DNA from: a virus
Length of the DNA: 28,815 bases
Virus record (IMG/VR): IMGVR_UViG_3300027859_000061
Location: 1-28,815 of that record
Direction: 5' to 3' (one strand)
Shown here: piece after piece, positions 14,936 through 22,787 of the stretch
Numbering within the stretch: position 1 is the first letter of the stretch
Layout: each line of letters starts with the position of its first letter
Position numbers and translations under genes: made by a program
Notes under the pieces: generated by a model
What the model saw: only the letters and a program-made list of their open reading frames with translations
Told to the model about the DNA's origin: nothing
The model's database searches: none

Positions 14936-15307
14936 CTATAGTTCTCTTAGTCTTGTTGCAAGTTTTTCGTCTATAGGATAATCTATCAACCAACCCTCTT
15001 CTATGAGATTTAGATACAATAACATTGTCTTGATTGATGACCAGTGTTGTTCATCTTTGATTTTGAATTCTAACATTCTCATGCATGGTTTATAACCAAA
15101 TACATTGAAAAGACATATGATATGGTTTAACATGAGGCGTTCTCTCATTTCACCATTTTCGTGATAACGATGTAGTAATCGTTTTAGATATCTAAACCTA
15201 CGCAAGTCTTCATTAAAGTCCTCAATGTCTTCACATTGGGGGTCATCGTAATGTTTTTGTGCAAATGCGTTAAAGTTTTTTGCTGTGATTTTGTCAAATA
15301 GACCCAT
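14936..15307 (-). CDS. Hypothetical protein, helical, virion-region
   Basis: The 123-aa protein is predicted from its composition to be mostly helical (RRFRYLKRLLHRYHENGEMRERL, shortened here to its pattern of Arg, Leu and Tyr). It contains MLNHIICLFNVFGYKPCMRML, a pattern I associate with a small family of uncharacterised T4-like phage proteins. There is no catalytic motif. The sequence upstream of its start has the TAACAACTA element (15319-15327) and a large hairpin rather than a Shine-Dalgarno site. Confidence 0.6.
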   Translation of the reverse strand: MGLFDKITAKNFNAFAQKHYDDPQCEDIEDFNEDLRRFRYLKRLLHRYHENGEMRERLMLNHIICLFNVFGYKPCMRMLEFKIKDEQHWSSIKTMLLYLNLIEEGWLIDYPIDEKLATRLREL

Positions 15308-15323
15308 AATATAAATTGTAGTT

Positions 15324-15359
15324 GTTAAATTGTCTACTAATATATAGTAGACAATTAAC
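15324..15359. terminator. Large inverted repeat, terminator or mRNA-end hairpin
   Basis: Arms 15328-15339 and 15345-15356 are perfectly complementary over 12 bp around a five-base loop (ATATA). Three further pairs (15324-15326 with 15357-15359) form after one bulged A at 15327. It starts eight bases after the stop of the gene at 15368. No T-run follows on the minus strand, so a classical Rho-independent terminator is doubtful; it may protect the 3' end of the upstream transcript or slow polymerase. Confidence 0.6.
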
Positions 15360-15367
15360 AGAGGTTC

Positions 15368-15802
15368 TTATACTAAAGAACCGTATACTTTGAACGAACC
15401 TGATTCTAGTTGTTCGTATTTGACTTTTAGAGAAACGATTTTCTCTTCTTTGTCTAATTGGTCAATAGGTGTGTCAACTGATTTACCAATTGTTTCGCCT
15501 CGAAGTGAAAACTCTAAGTTCATTTCTCCTGAACCTGAGAACTCTTCTTCTTGAACTTCACCATGACCTTCAACTGAGTTTTTCTTATGAAGACCTAACA
15601 TAGATAGTTTTGATTCCATTTGTGCGATAGCAGCCTTAGGGTTCATGAACTCAGAAACAGCAGTATGTCCTAATATTGCGTTTACTTTGTTCTTAACTTC
15701 TAAGTCATCTATATCATAAGGAACTTTAGATGAAGATAAACCTGCACCTTGAAACCCTGGCATGCCATGGTCTTCGTGTAAATATTCTTTAAATGTTTTC
15801 AT
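15368..15802 (-). CDS. Candidate internal head protein with capsid-targeting N-terminus
   Basis: The 144-aa protein begins MKTFKEYLHEDHGM, closely resembling the T4 capsid-targeting sequence MKTYQEFIAE. L-H-E at residues 8-10 provides the prohead-protease consensus (I/L)-x-E. The rest is unrecognised: a Gly/Ser-rich stretch, a helix (NPKAAIAQMESKLSML) and a beta-rich C-terminal half (MNLEFSLRGETIG, SLKVKYEQLE). AGGAT precedes the ATG. The protein is probably packaged in the head and trimmed after residue 10; what it does there is unknown. Confidence 0.65.
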   Translation of the reverse strand: MKTFKEYLHEDHGMPGFQGAGLSSSKVPYDIDDLEVKNKVNAILGHTAVSEFMNPKAAIAQMESKLSMLGLHKKNSVEGHGEVQEEEFSGSGEMNLEFSLRGETIGKSVDTPIDQLDKEEKIVSLKVKYEQLESGSFKVYGSLV

Positions 15803-15806
15803 AATT

Positions 15807-16070
15807 CTATCCTGTTATTGCGACACCAACACCTAATACTTCTGCGTTGGCGGCGAAGATTTCATCAGAAGGTTCTTTTTCAACAACCTCTGATGAATTT
15901 GCCTTCAATGTGAAAGTCCCAATTAAACTATTAGAGCTATTCTCTATTGAAACAAGTCTATCTGTTCCACCAGAGTTCACTAGTCTTACAGCAGTTGAAC
16001 TGCCAAAGTTTGAACCATTTGTTGTGGATGTTCCACAAGCTGCTTCTGAACCTAATACTTTAATTCTCAT
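15807..16070 (-). CDS. Small beta-rich virion-type protein
   Basis: The 87-aa protein is rich in Ser, Asn, Gly and Val with alternating beta-strand patterns (STAVRLVNSGGTDRLVSIEN). There is no signal peptide or catalytic motif. It looks like a small structural or decoration protein, and is placed between an immunoglobulin-like virion protein and a candidate internal head protein. AGGGAAAG lies upstream of the ATG. No family is recognised. Confidence 0.6.
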   Translation of the reverse strand: MRIKVLGSEAACGTSTTNGSNFGSSTAVRLVNSGGTDRLVSIENSSNSLIGTFTLKANSSEVVEKEPSDEIFAANAEVLGVGVAITG

Positions 16071-16082
16071 AATCTTTCCCTA

Positions 16083-16634
16083 TTAAGCGGCGACTGTTAT
16101 TGTGCCGGCTGCTGTTCCAATTGCACCACTATTTGTGATAGTTGCGTTACCACCACCAGCAGTGTCAACAATAGTTCCACCATTTAGTGAAATTGCGTTT
16201 GCACCAATACTTAGTTCGTCACCTGCTGATGTAGCTGCATTACCAGCTGCAATTGCAAGATTGAATACTAATTCGTTGGTTGTTGAGCCACTTGCATATG
16301 ATAATGTGTGGTTTGCTCTTTGGTCATTAACAACAGTTAATTGTGGTGTTCCTGCTACAGTCACATTCTCGTTAAAGAATACTTTAACTGATAGTGTTCC
16401 ACCATCTGATTTATCGAATGCTGTAGAAACAAAGTCTATCTCAACGATGTCTGCCTGTCCGATACCAACAGCAAGGTCAGCACCAGTAGCAACTAAGATT
16501 TCTTCAAGATTTCTTGAACCAACTGTTTTCTTTAAAACCCAACCTTCAGGTTTTGCGATACAGTTCTTAGCGTCAGCAGTAGATAAGTATTTTGGTTTTG
16601 ACTCATCTGAGTCTGATACTCCCCATAATGCCAT
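16083..16634 (-). CDS. Virion structural protein with Ig-like domain
   Basis: The 183-aa protein starts MALWGVSDSDESKPKYLS, an N-terminus I recognise as typical of structural proteins in T4-like marine phages. Residues 75-180 look like a bacterial immunoglobulin-like repeat of the kind with 'VxFNENVTVAGTPQLTV' strands, low in Lys and rich in Thr, Ala and Gly. Such domains decorate capsids or tails and bind weakly to surfaces or sugars. AGAGAGGAAA provides a good ribosome site. The exact place in the particle cannot be told from sequence. Confidence 0.65.
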   Translation of the reverse strand: MALWGVSDSDESKPKYLSTADAKNCIAKPEGWVLKKTVGSRNLEEILVATGADLAVGIGQADIVEIDFVSTAFDKSDGGTLSVKVFFNENVTVAGTPQLTVVNDQRANHTLSYASGSTTNELVFNLAIAAGNAATSAGDELSIGANAISLNGGTIVDTAGGGNATITNSGAIGTAAGTITVAA

Positions 16635-16648
16635 TTTATTTTCCTCTC

Positions 16649-17227
16649 TTATTTAGCATATTTCAATACTGTTTTGAAAACCTTATCGAAATTTGTTTTA
16701 TCTTTTTGTAATAACTGTAAGTATTTAGTTCGAACAGGCGCTCTAATTGACATTAAAGCGTCATGAACTTTGACTGCATCGTCTCTTTTTACCTTGATTT
16801 TCTTCATATCGTCTGTTCTGACTTCACCATCTTTAGTGATATCTTTAAACTTACGAAGTTGCATCAACATAGAGGCGTCTGGTCTGTTCTGAACACCCTT
16901 TGCCTTAGATTGCATTGCATCTAAAGCTCTTTGGTATACTTCATCCTCTTCGGCTTCTGAATACTTACCCTTTGCCATTGTAGATATTTTATCTAGTTTG
17001 GCTTTCAAGTCTTTCTCGTTCTTTGCCTGTGCAACTGCACGAGCGACTTTCTTATTGCCTGCATCTGACATCATGCCAAAATCAGCAATTTTCTCCATAA
17101 TCTTGTTGACTTCGCCTGCCTTTTTCTTGACATAACCAAGTTTCAACAATTTCTTTTTGAAACTTTTTCTTCTTGCATCAGTAGTGAGAATCTTCTCAAT
17201 CTGTGCGTTTGTTAATTCTTTTGCCAT
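16649..17227 (-). CDS. Lys-rich helical protein, candidate internal head protein
   Basis: The 192-aa protein is very Lys-rich and helical, with no hydrophobic segment and no Cys, similar in style to its neighbours but lacking the MKTF-type leader. It begins MAKELTNAQIEKILTTDARR. Its start overlaps the stop of the 845-aa gene as TAATG, so the two are made together. A DNA-binding or core-scaffold role in the head is plausible from composition and position only. Confidence 0.55.
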   Translation of the reverse strand: MAKELTNAQIEKILTTDARRKSFKKKLLKLGYVKKKAGEVNKIMEKIADFGMMSDAGNKKVARAVAQAKNEKDLKAKLDKISTMAKGKYSEAEEDEVYQRALDAMQSKAKGVQNRPDASMLMQLRKFKDITKDGEVRTDDMKKIKVKRDDAVKVHDALMSIRAPVRTKYLQLLQKDKTNFDKVFKTVLKYAK

Positions 17228-19764
17228 TACTTATTTGGCATTCTTGCATGTTTCTTGGCAAGTGCCTCTTTTTCTCTTCTATGTGTATCTGATAGTCTCT
17301 GTTTCTCTCTTGCCTTTTGAACAGCGTCTTCATACATTTGTGCATATTCGTCCATGACATTTAGTTTATCATATGACATTGATTCAAATGCACCTGCTCT
17401 TCCTTTGATTTTAGACTTTCTTCTTAATGCTTTCATTTGAATATTTCTTAGCATTTGACCGTGTTTGCCCTCAGTAAATGTTTCTTGTTTTTTGTCTGAA
17501 ACTTCTTCAAAGAAAGTCCCACCATCAACTGCCTTCATAAGGTCATATTCATATGCCATTTCGTTTGTTGCTCTTCCTGTTTTGATGTGGGTCACTGCAT
17601 ATGAAAGTTCTTCTCTTGTCATAGTGTCATGAGCGCCGAGTCTCTCTAATCTTCCAAATCGTTCATACATTTTTGCAAATAGAGCATCTTTGTCATCGAA
17701 TCCTTTTTCCTTTTGTTCAGGAGTTGCCTTTAATTTTTTGAAACTTCTGAGAGTTCTATTCATTTCTGCATTTGCTTTTGCATTTTCTCTCATACTATCG
17801 CCGATAAATGCAAAGTAGTAATCTTTGTCATAGATAGGATATGATAAGACAATATATGCACTTGGAAACATACTATTGTTATAATACATTCCACCTGCTT
17901 TCTCGTTTTTCATTATCCATTCTTCTTCTTTTTTATCTATGGCAAGTTTTTTTGCATAAACATCAAGAGGCATTTCTTTTGACATTTTTGCTTCTGAAAG
18001 AACTGACTCATTTGCCATAGTGACATCTGACATACCACCACCGTCTAACATATTCTTCTTGATTGACTTGTCGAATATGTAATCAACAACTGCGGTGAAA
18101 CCTCTCATGTCTGTATCTGATACTGCAAACCCACCTGAAATCTTTTCTAGTTTTGCACCAACTTTCTTAGTGACTACTTTCAGATGTTTCTCTAAACTCT
18201 TGTCTTTTACTTTTGTGAATTTAAGAACTTTGCCTTCTACAAGTTCGCAATGTTCAGCATTTTGCATATCTCTGTATGCATCAAAAGAGTTCATGATTGG
18301 TCTGCCTTTTGAATCTTTCTGTCTACTTGCAGCTCTATCACTCATCATCTTCATGGTGTTAAGTTCACCAATCAATGATAATACTTTCTGTTGTGCCTTT
18401 AGTATTGCCTCGTATGTAGGATTAAACCCTGTGCTTTTGAGTGTCTTGTCACCTGTCTTTGCGATTTGTTGATAACCTTTCTTGACTTTTTCCATGTCTT
18501 TAGAAAGTTTCTTCGCCATGTTTATTTCTTTATCGGTAACTTCGTTTATTGATTCACCCATTTTCAATATGTCACTAATACTTGCCTGTGGTTGTTGACC
18601 AGGTTTTGTAGGTTTCATAGGGATTTGTTTAGCAACCCTATAGAATTTTTCTATTGATTTTAAACCTTTTGAAATACCACTACGAATATCTGCAAATGCA
18701 GGTGCTGAAAGACCAGAACCTCTCATAGTTTTATCTACTTCTTTGAGCATATTCTTTAGTTTCTTTTCTAGAACTTTAACTTTCTTTACATCAGCCTTGT
18801 CATATGGTGCTTCACCTAAAACACTTCGAACTTCTTCTTGAATATTCTTTTGTAGTTCTTCGTTGTATGGGAAACCTTTTAGAGGATTCTTACTAAACTC
18901 ATTTTTCTCTGTGTGAACATAATTTGGTTTCAACATCTTAGCTGCTTTCTTTCTATCATGATATTTTAATACATGTTTTTTACCCTTGTCATCTTTGACA
19001 AGATAACCTGTATTTGTTTTTTGAATGATTTTACCAAATTGTTTATTGCCCTTAGAGTCATAAAAATCATGTTCTAGACCAACTCTCGCACTTTTAGATG
19101 TCTCTGTGCCCATACCATATTGTGCAAGTTTTCTGTAGTTTTCATCTAATGGAACTTCTTTGTAACCATCTTTTTTAAGTTGTGCAATTTTCTCTTTATC
19201 TTTTTTAGATATTGTAGCACGAGAATAACCACCCTTATCTTTAACTAATCTGACATGAGTGTTTTTACTGAAATGAGAAGCTGCCTTTTTAGCCATTTTA
19301 TCTTGACCCCAAAAAGAACCTTCCATTCTGGCAGAGAAAGCACTTCTAGGTGTGTTTGCCATGTGACCACTTCTAGCTCTAGTAATTGCATCACTTTCAC
19401 TATTTGCAGTGACTTTTACTTCGCCTCTTGGTCCTTTAACAATGTATCGTCTGAATTCATTAAGGTCTTCTCTGATATCATATTCTACTGATTCATTTGC
19501 ATACTTCAATGCACTCTGAACTTCTTTTGATTTAAGAATCTTATCACCATAGAACTTTTTGATTTCACTAGATGCGACAGACATTGCACCTTGTAAATCA
19601 AGTGCAACTTCTACTGCCTTTTTTATTTGTGGGTCTTTGACTTTATTTCGTCTAAAGTAAGTAGATACTTCACGACCTGTGAGTTTTTGTTTACCATAGG
19701 GGCCAAGGGGATTGACCTTACCATCTTTATCTAAAACCTTTTTTGACTCGTGAAACAAGTTCAT
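17227..19764 (-). CDS. 845-aa Lys-rich protein with multiple prohead-protease-like sites
   Basis: This large protein is rich in Lys, Glu, Ala and Met, with long helical stretches and no catalytic motif I can name. It has several sites that fit the T4 prohead-protease rule (I/L)-x-E followed by a small or other residue: L316-G-E318/A, I406-N-E408/V, L508-V-E510/G and L589-S-E591/A. It also contains NPLKGFPYNE at residues 293-302, which recurs in the 161-aa protein encoded at 22787-23272. CAGGGAG precedes the ATG. It may be a head-core or injected protein processed into pieces; an alternative is an uncut virion or tail-associated protein. Confidence 0.55.
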   Translation of the reverse strand: MNLFHESKKVLDKDGKVNPLGPYGKQKLTGREVSTYFRRNKVKDPQIKKAVEVALDLQGAMSVASSEIKKFYGDKILKSKEVQSALKYANESVEYDIREDLNEFRRYIVKGPRGEVKVTANSESDAITRARSGHMANTPRSAFSARMEGSFWGQDKMAKKAASHFSKNTHVRLVKDKGGYSRATISKKDKEKIAQLKKDGYKEVPLDENYRKLAQYGMGTETSKSARVGLEHDFYDSKGNKQFGKIIQKTNTGYLVKDDKGKKHVLKYHDRKKAAKMLKPNYVHTEKNEFSKNPLKGFPYNEELQKNIQEEVRSVLGEAPYDKADVKKVKVLEKKLKNMLKEVDKTMRGSGLSAPAFADIRSGISKGLKSIEKFYRVAKQIPMKPTKPGQQPQASISDILKMGESINEVTDKEINMAKKLSKDMEKVKKGYQQIAKTGDKTLKSTGFNPTYEAILKAQQKVLSLIGELNTMKMMSDRAASRQKDSKGRPIMNSFDAYRDMQNAEHCELVEGKVLKFTKVKDKSLEKHLKVVTKKVGAKLEKISGGFAVSDTDMRGFTAVVDYIFDKSIKKNMLDGGGMSDVTMANESVLSEAKMSKEMPLDVYAKKLAIDKKEEEWIMKNEKAGGMYYNNSMFPSAYIVLSYPIYDKDYYFAFIGDSMRENAKANAEMNRTLRSFKKLKATPEQKEKGFDDKDALFAKMYERFGRLERLGAHDTMTREELSYAVTHIKTGRATNEMAYEYDLMKAVDGGTFFEEVSDKKQETFTEGKHGQMLRNIQMKALRRKSKIKGRAGAFESMSYDKLNVMDEYAQMYEDAVQKAREKQRLSDTHRREKEALAKKHARMPNK

Positions 19765-19766
19765 AC

Positions 19767-20864
19767 TTAACTCCCTGTATCTCTTTCTTTAGGTGGTACT
19801 GCCTTGTTTGCATCTGCTCTCGCTTTAGCGGCAGTTGAATCTTTATAGAATTTTGCTTTTGACTTAAACTCATTTCTGAATTTGTATACTTGGTCAACAG
19901 CTCTTTCTTCTGCCTCGTCTGAATTTGCAGTTGCCTCATCGTTGTATGCTTTGTTTAGTTTCTTAGCGATTTGTAATAGTGCATTATATCCAACTTTCTC
20001 TTTGTTGTCCATACCGCCATCTGAATTACTATCTTTGCCTACTGCCTTTCTGATACCTGAACTATCTTTTCCTGCATCAGGTATTCTGACATTACCAATG
20101 ATTTCTGAAATCATTTCTACACCAAACTCTTCGATGATAGGCATTAGATGTTCTTTCATCTTCTGCATCTTTCTGATTCTTTCTTTCTTTTTCTGTTCTG
20201 CATCTCTAAGTTTTTGATTTGCATCTTTAACAGACTTCTGCATATCTCTTCTGACTTGTTGAATATCTTTCTTCTCAGGTTTGCCAGACATCATGGTTGT
20301 TTCTTTAACATCTTTTTCTTTAACGATTTTCTTTTTGCCTTCTTCATCGCCTTTCATGATTGGTTCAACTTCATCTACAGTGTATTGTTTACCTGCACAT
20401 GTGAAAGTCTTCTCGCCCATTTCTTTTGCTTTTGCAAGAGCACCTGTGAATTTGTTGCCCTCATCTTTCATTGCCTTCTTGATAGCAGCTCTTCTCTTAT
20501 GAAGATACTCATCTGATGAATCTGTATCGCCATCGTTATCGATATCTGCATCTGCCTTACCGACAGGGTCGAGTTTCTTTTCTTCGATTGTTTCTTCTTT
20601 GAGTTCTGGATGTTTATCAAGAACATCGTCTTTTGACATGCCTCTTGATAACATGAACTTCATGATACTTTTTTTGTCACCCATGACATGAGCTTCGTCA
20701 TCGCCAGGTTTTGGTTTCATAAATCTTACACCTGCCTTTTTGGCAAGAGGCATAAGTTTACTCTCAGACCCACGAACAATCTGCATTGCAACTTTCATTT
20801 CTGATAGTTCTAATACAGACTTTGAAGCGTCAAGCATAGATTGTGATAAATCTTTAATTGACAT
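19767..20864 (-). CDS. Charged coiled-coil protein with EF-hand-like loop
   Basis: The 365-aa protein contains a calcium-binding type loop at residues 107-118 (DIDNDGDTDSSD), with Asp at positions 1, 3, 5, 7, 9 and 12 and Gly at 6, as in EF-hand or dockerin loops. It is followed by EYLHKRRAAIKKAM. A long Lys/Glu/Arg coiled coil occupies about residues 195-245. I recall this KADADIDNDGD...EYLHKRR segment from other T4-like marine phage proteins. There is no enzymatic motif. The start overlaps the stop of the upstream gene as TAATG. Probably a virion or head-core component. Confidence 0.55.
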   Translation of the reverse strand: MSIKDLSQSMLDASKSVLELSEMKVAMQIVRGSESKLMPLAKKAGVRFMKPKPGDDEAHVMGDKKSIMKFMLSRGMSKDDVLDKHPELKEETIEEKKLDPVGKADADIDNDGDTDSSDEYLHKRRAAIKKAMKDEGNKFTGALAKAKEMGEKTFTCAGKQYTVDEVEPIMKGDEEGKKKIVKEKDVKETTMMSGKPEKKDIQQVRRDMQKSVKDANQKLRDAEQKKKERIRKMQKMKEHLMPIIEEFGVEMISEIIGNVRIPDAGKDSSGIRKAVGKDSNSDGGMDNKEKVGYNALLQIAKKLNKAYNDEATANSDEAEERAVDQVYKFRNEFKSKAKFYKDSTAAKARADANKAVPPKERDTGS

Positions 20865-21229
20865 TATAATTCCCCTTTATCGAAGTAGTTAAACATCTTC
20901 TGTTTACCTGCCTCATTTAGTCTTAATGATTTCGCAAGTCTGCCAAGCATATTGCGTTCTGTTAGTTTCTCGATGGATTTTTCTACTGATTCGGATTGTT
21001 CAGCGAGTTGTGTCTCTACATCTCTGAGTTCAGTTTCAAGTCGGAGTTTTTTCTCTTCGAGAGACTCCACTTTTGTTTCTGACTTCTCTGCCTCTTCCTT
21101 AAATTCTTCTTTAAGTAGCGCTTCGATTTCATCCTCTGTAAGTGTGTCCTCGTTTACTGGTTCTACTACAGGTTGTTTGCCATGTGCTCGAACTTGTTCT
21201 AGTTTGTCTTTCCAACTTTGATTTTCCAT
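20864..21229 (-). CDS. Acidic coiled-coil protein, candidate core/scaffold component
   Basis: The 121-aa protein is acidic and heptad-like from residue 30 to 95 (LEEKKLRLETELRDVETQL), with a short basic C-terminal part (MLGRLAKSLRLNEAGKQK). This is the style of small head-core or assembly chaperone proteins, but no family is recognised. A perfect late box TATAAATA lies eight bases before the ATG and there is no Shine-Dalgarno site. It is the first gene of the transcript that continues into the EF-hand-like and 845-aa genes. Confidence 0.55.
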   Translation of the reverse strand: MENQSWKDKLEQVRAHGKQPVVEPVNEDTLTEDEIEALLKEEFKEEAEKSETKVESLEEKKLRLETELRDVETQLAEQSESVEKSIEKLTERNMLGRLAKSLRLNEAGKQKMFNYFDKGEL

Positions 21230-21237
21230 GATATAGT

Positions 21238-21245
21238 TATTTATA
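21238..21245 (-). promoter_or_regulatory. Late-promoter box TATAAATA
   Basis: A perfect T4-type late box on the minus strand overlaps the stop of the upstream 93-aa gene and ends eight bases before the ATG at 21229. The expected transcript start is two or three bases upstream of the start codon, leaving no room for a ribosome binding site. Confidence 0.65.
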
Positions 21246-21522
21246 TGTTCTCAATCCTTATGATTAAGTCATTTTCCCCTTTTATTACTCTGTGATAAAC
21301 CATCTTCTGTATAAAGTAATCATGACCTATCATTAATTCTTCTGGCAACTTATCATCAAACTGCAATTGCCAACCTTGTCCACCTAAGATATGAATTTTT
21401 CTATGCGTTCTATCTCTATGCCAGACTAATTCTTCTTCTGAAACATCACTACTAAAGGTTCGAACTATGTAGTTTCGACCTGTTCCATGCTGTTCTAATA
21501 CCTGTTCAGTATATGGTTTCAC
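21241..21522 (-). CDS. Small cupin-like protein
   Basis: The 93-aa protein reads as a short beta-barrel: YIVRTFSSDVSEEELVWHRD, then a GGQGWQLQFD strand, HDYFIQKMVYHRVIKG and DLIIRIE. WHRDRTHR and YHRVIKG give His residues at cupin-like positions, so a metal may be bound. I recall similar short cupin-like proteins in T4-like marine phages. The start codon is GTG (21520-21522), preceded by the ACTAAATA box at five bases and no Shine-Dalgarno sequence. Function is unknown. Confidence 0.6.
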   Translation of the reverse strand: MKPYTEQVLEQHGTGRNYIVRTFSSDVSEEELVWHRDRTHRKIHILGGQGWQLQFDDKLPEELMIGHDYFIQKMVYHRVIKGENDLIIRIENI

Positions 21523-21526
21523 ACAA

Positions 21527-21540
21527 ATATTTAGTTGTTA
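21527..21540 (-). promoter_or_regulatory. TAACAACTAAATAT element upstream of the cupin-like gene
   Basis: An exact copy of the 14-base element at 4157-4170, located the same distance before a start codon (ACTAAATA box plus five bases). It lies in the short gap after the stop at 21545. Identical sequence and spacing at two unrelated genes suggest a regulatory signal rather than chance. Confidence 0.4.
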
Positions 21541-21544
21541 ATTT

Positions 21545-22081
21545 TTACCAGAAAAATGAACCACCACCACTCAAACCTAATTGTTTTGCGTATCTTGGTA
21601 GTCTACAAGACCAATAACCTGGTGTAGTTTTATCGTTTGCAGTATCACAATTATGTCTTGCAACATAAGATGCTCTTGCTTTTGGGTCTTTGAATTTTAC
21701 ACTTAGACCTGATGTATCTCCAAATGTGACTTTCTTTACTTTGTCACCATCTTTGACATACACATAAAACTTCTTAGGCCCACCTGCTTTTGGTTTGCCT
21801 ATAGGTTTGTCTTCATTCTCTTCGTTTATTTCCATCATAGGACAATCTAAGGGAACTAAATTGCCCTCAAATACATCATATTCACCTAAATCTGTTTCTA
21901 GAATCATACCATCTATTTCGGTAAGTCTATATTTTTGTTCTTTTGCGAGTCTTCGTGCCTCGTTAATGATTTCGAAATACATCATTGAACCTAATCTGAA
22001 AGGATTGTCTAACAGATTTGTATGGTTTATCTGCATCTCATCGAGTGTTTCTCTTATTGCAAGTTCTTTGAATGTCTTCAT
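21545..22081 (-). CDS. Candidate head-targeted protein with DUF5872-like domain
   Basis: The 178-aa protein begins MKTFKELAIRETLDE, a T4-type capsid-targeting leader with a possible cut after I-R-E (residues 9-11). The C-terminal half (about 95-175) matches what I know of DUF5872: KKFYVYVKDGDKVKKVTFGD, then ARHNCDTANDKTTPGYWSCR and LPRYAKQLGL. The paired Cys (HNC, WSC) suggest a metal site or disulfide. Function of the domain is unknown; it is common in phages and could bind DNA. The ATG overlaps the upstream TGA as ATGA, which fixes the start at the targeting peptide. Confidence 0.7.
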   Translation of the reverse strand: MKTFKELAIRETLDEMQINHTNLLDNPFRLGSMMYFEIINEARRLAKEQKYRLTEIDGMILETDLGEYDVFEGNLVPLDCPMMEINEENEDKPIGKPKAGGPKKFYVYVKDGDKVKKVTFGDTSGLSVKFKDPKARASYVARHNCDTANDKTTPGYWSCRLPRYAKQLGLSGGGSFFW

Positions 22082-22488
22082 TTTTGTGGTATTGCGTTTT
22101 TGTCTGCCTTTTCTATAGGTTTCTTTCTTTTCTTATTGAGTTCTTGTTTGATTAAACCCTTTCTGAGTTTCTTAGCAATTCTGGCGATAGCGGCAGTCTT
22201 CTTATCTAAAAACTTACTGAGTGCAATCTTTTGACCCATGCCCAAGTCTTTCTCTGATTTACCTCTGAGTCTTTTCTTTTTAAGAACTAATCTTGCCTTC
22301 TTCTTTGCTCTTCTGTCAATAGTTTTCTTATCTATCTTAATTTTTTTAGAAGCAATCTTTCTGGCGATTTTCATTTTGTTCTTATTCTTTCTAGCCGCCT
22401 TTGCTCTTTTAAGACGAGTCATCATAGAGTCGACTCTTTCGTCTAACTCTGTGCTATCGTCTTCTAAAAATTCACGAAATGTTTTCAT
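22078..22488 (-). CDS. Highly basic head-targeted protein, histone-like
   Basis: The 136-aa protein starts MKTFREFLEDDSTELDERV, a capsid-targeting-like leader with L-D-E at residues 15-17. After the leader it is almost entirely Lys/Arg/Ala/Ile: by my count 50 of 136 residues are Lys or Arg. Such a protein would bind DNA strongly and, if packaged, could neutralise or condense the genome, much as T4 internal proteins are basic and leave the head with DNA. Start and stop overlap neighbours (TAATG upstream, ATGA downstream), fixing the start at the leader. Confidence 0.7.
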   Translation of the reverse strand: MKTFREFLEDDSTELDERVDSMMTRLKRAKAARKNKNKMKIARKIASKKIKIDKKTIDRRAKKKARLVLKKKRLRGKSEKDLGMGQKIALSKFLDKKTAAIARIAKKLRKGLIKQELNKKRKKPIEKADKNAIPQK

Positions 22489-22787
22489 TAGTCTTCTAAG
22501 TCTACCTTACCGTCCCATTTGCCTGATTCAATTTGTCGTATCATGTCATAACATGCACTTTCGACTGCTTGTAAACCTTTAAATATTTTGTCTGGTCCTT
22601 GAGCTGCACGATTGTTATATTGAAACTTCTCGTGGTCTTTGTTAAGTTTTTCAACAGTCTTTAAAATCTTTCTATAACCATTGATTTCTGACTTTCTGTT
22701 AAACTCTGAACCTTTTTTCTCAGCAGGACTTTTCTTATGAAAGTCTATTCTCTCGTTCAGTTGATTATATTCTTTAAATGATTTCAT
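22488..22787 (-). CDS. Small head-targeted protein of unknown function
   Basis: The 99-aa protein begins MKSFKEYNQLNERID, with the targeting pattern and a site L-N-E at residues 10-12. The rest is a charged helical protein with SACYDMIRQIESGKWDG near the C-terminus; no family is recognised. TAATG overlaps at both ends place it in a translationally coupled chain with the DUF5824-like gene upstream and the basic protein downstream. Confidence 0.65.
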   Translation of the reverse strand: MKSFKEYNQLNERIDFHKKSPAEKKGSEFNRKSEINGYRKILKTVEKLNKDHEKFQYNNRAAQGPDKIFKGLQAVESACYDMIRQIESGKWDGKVDLED

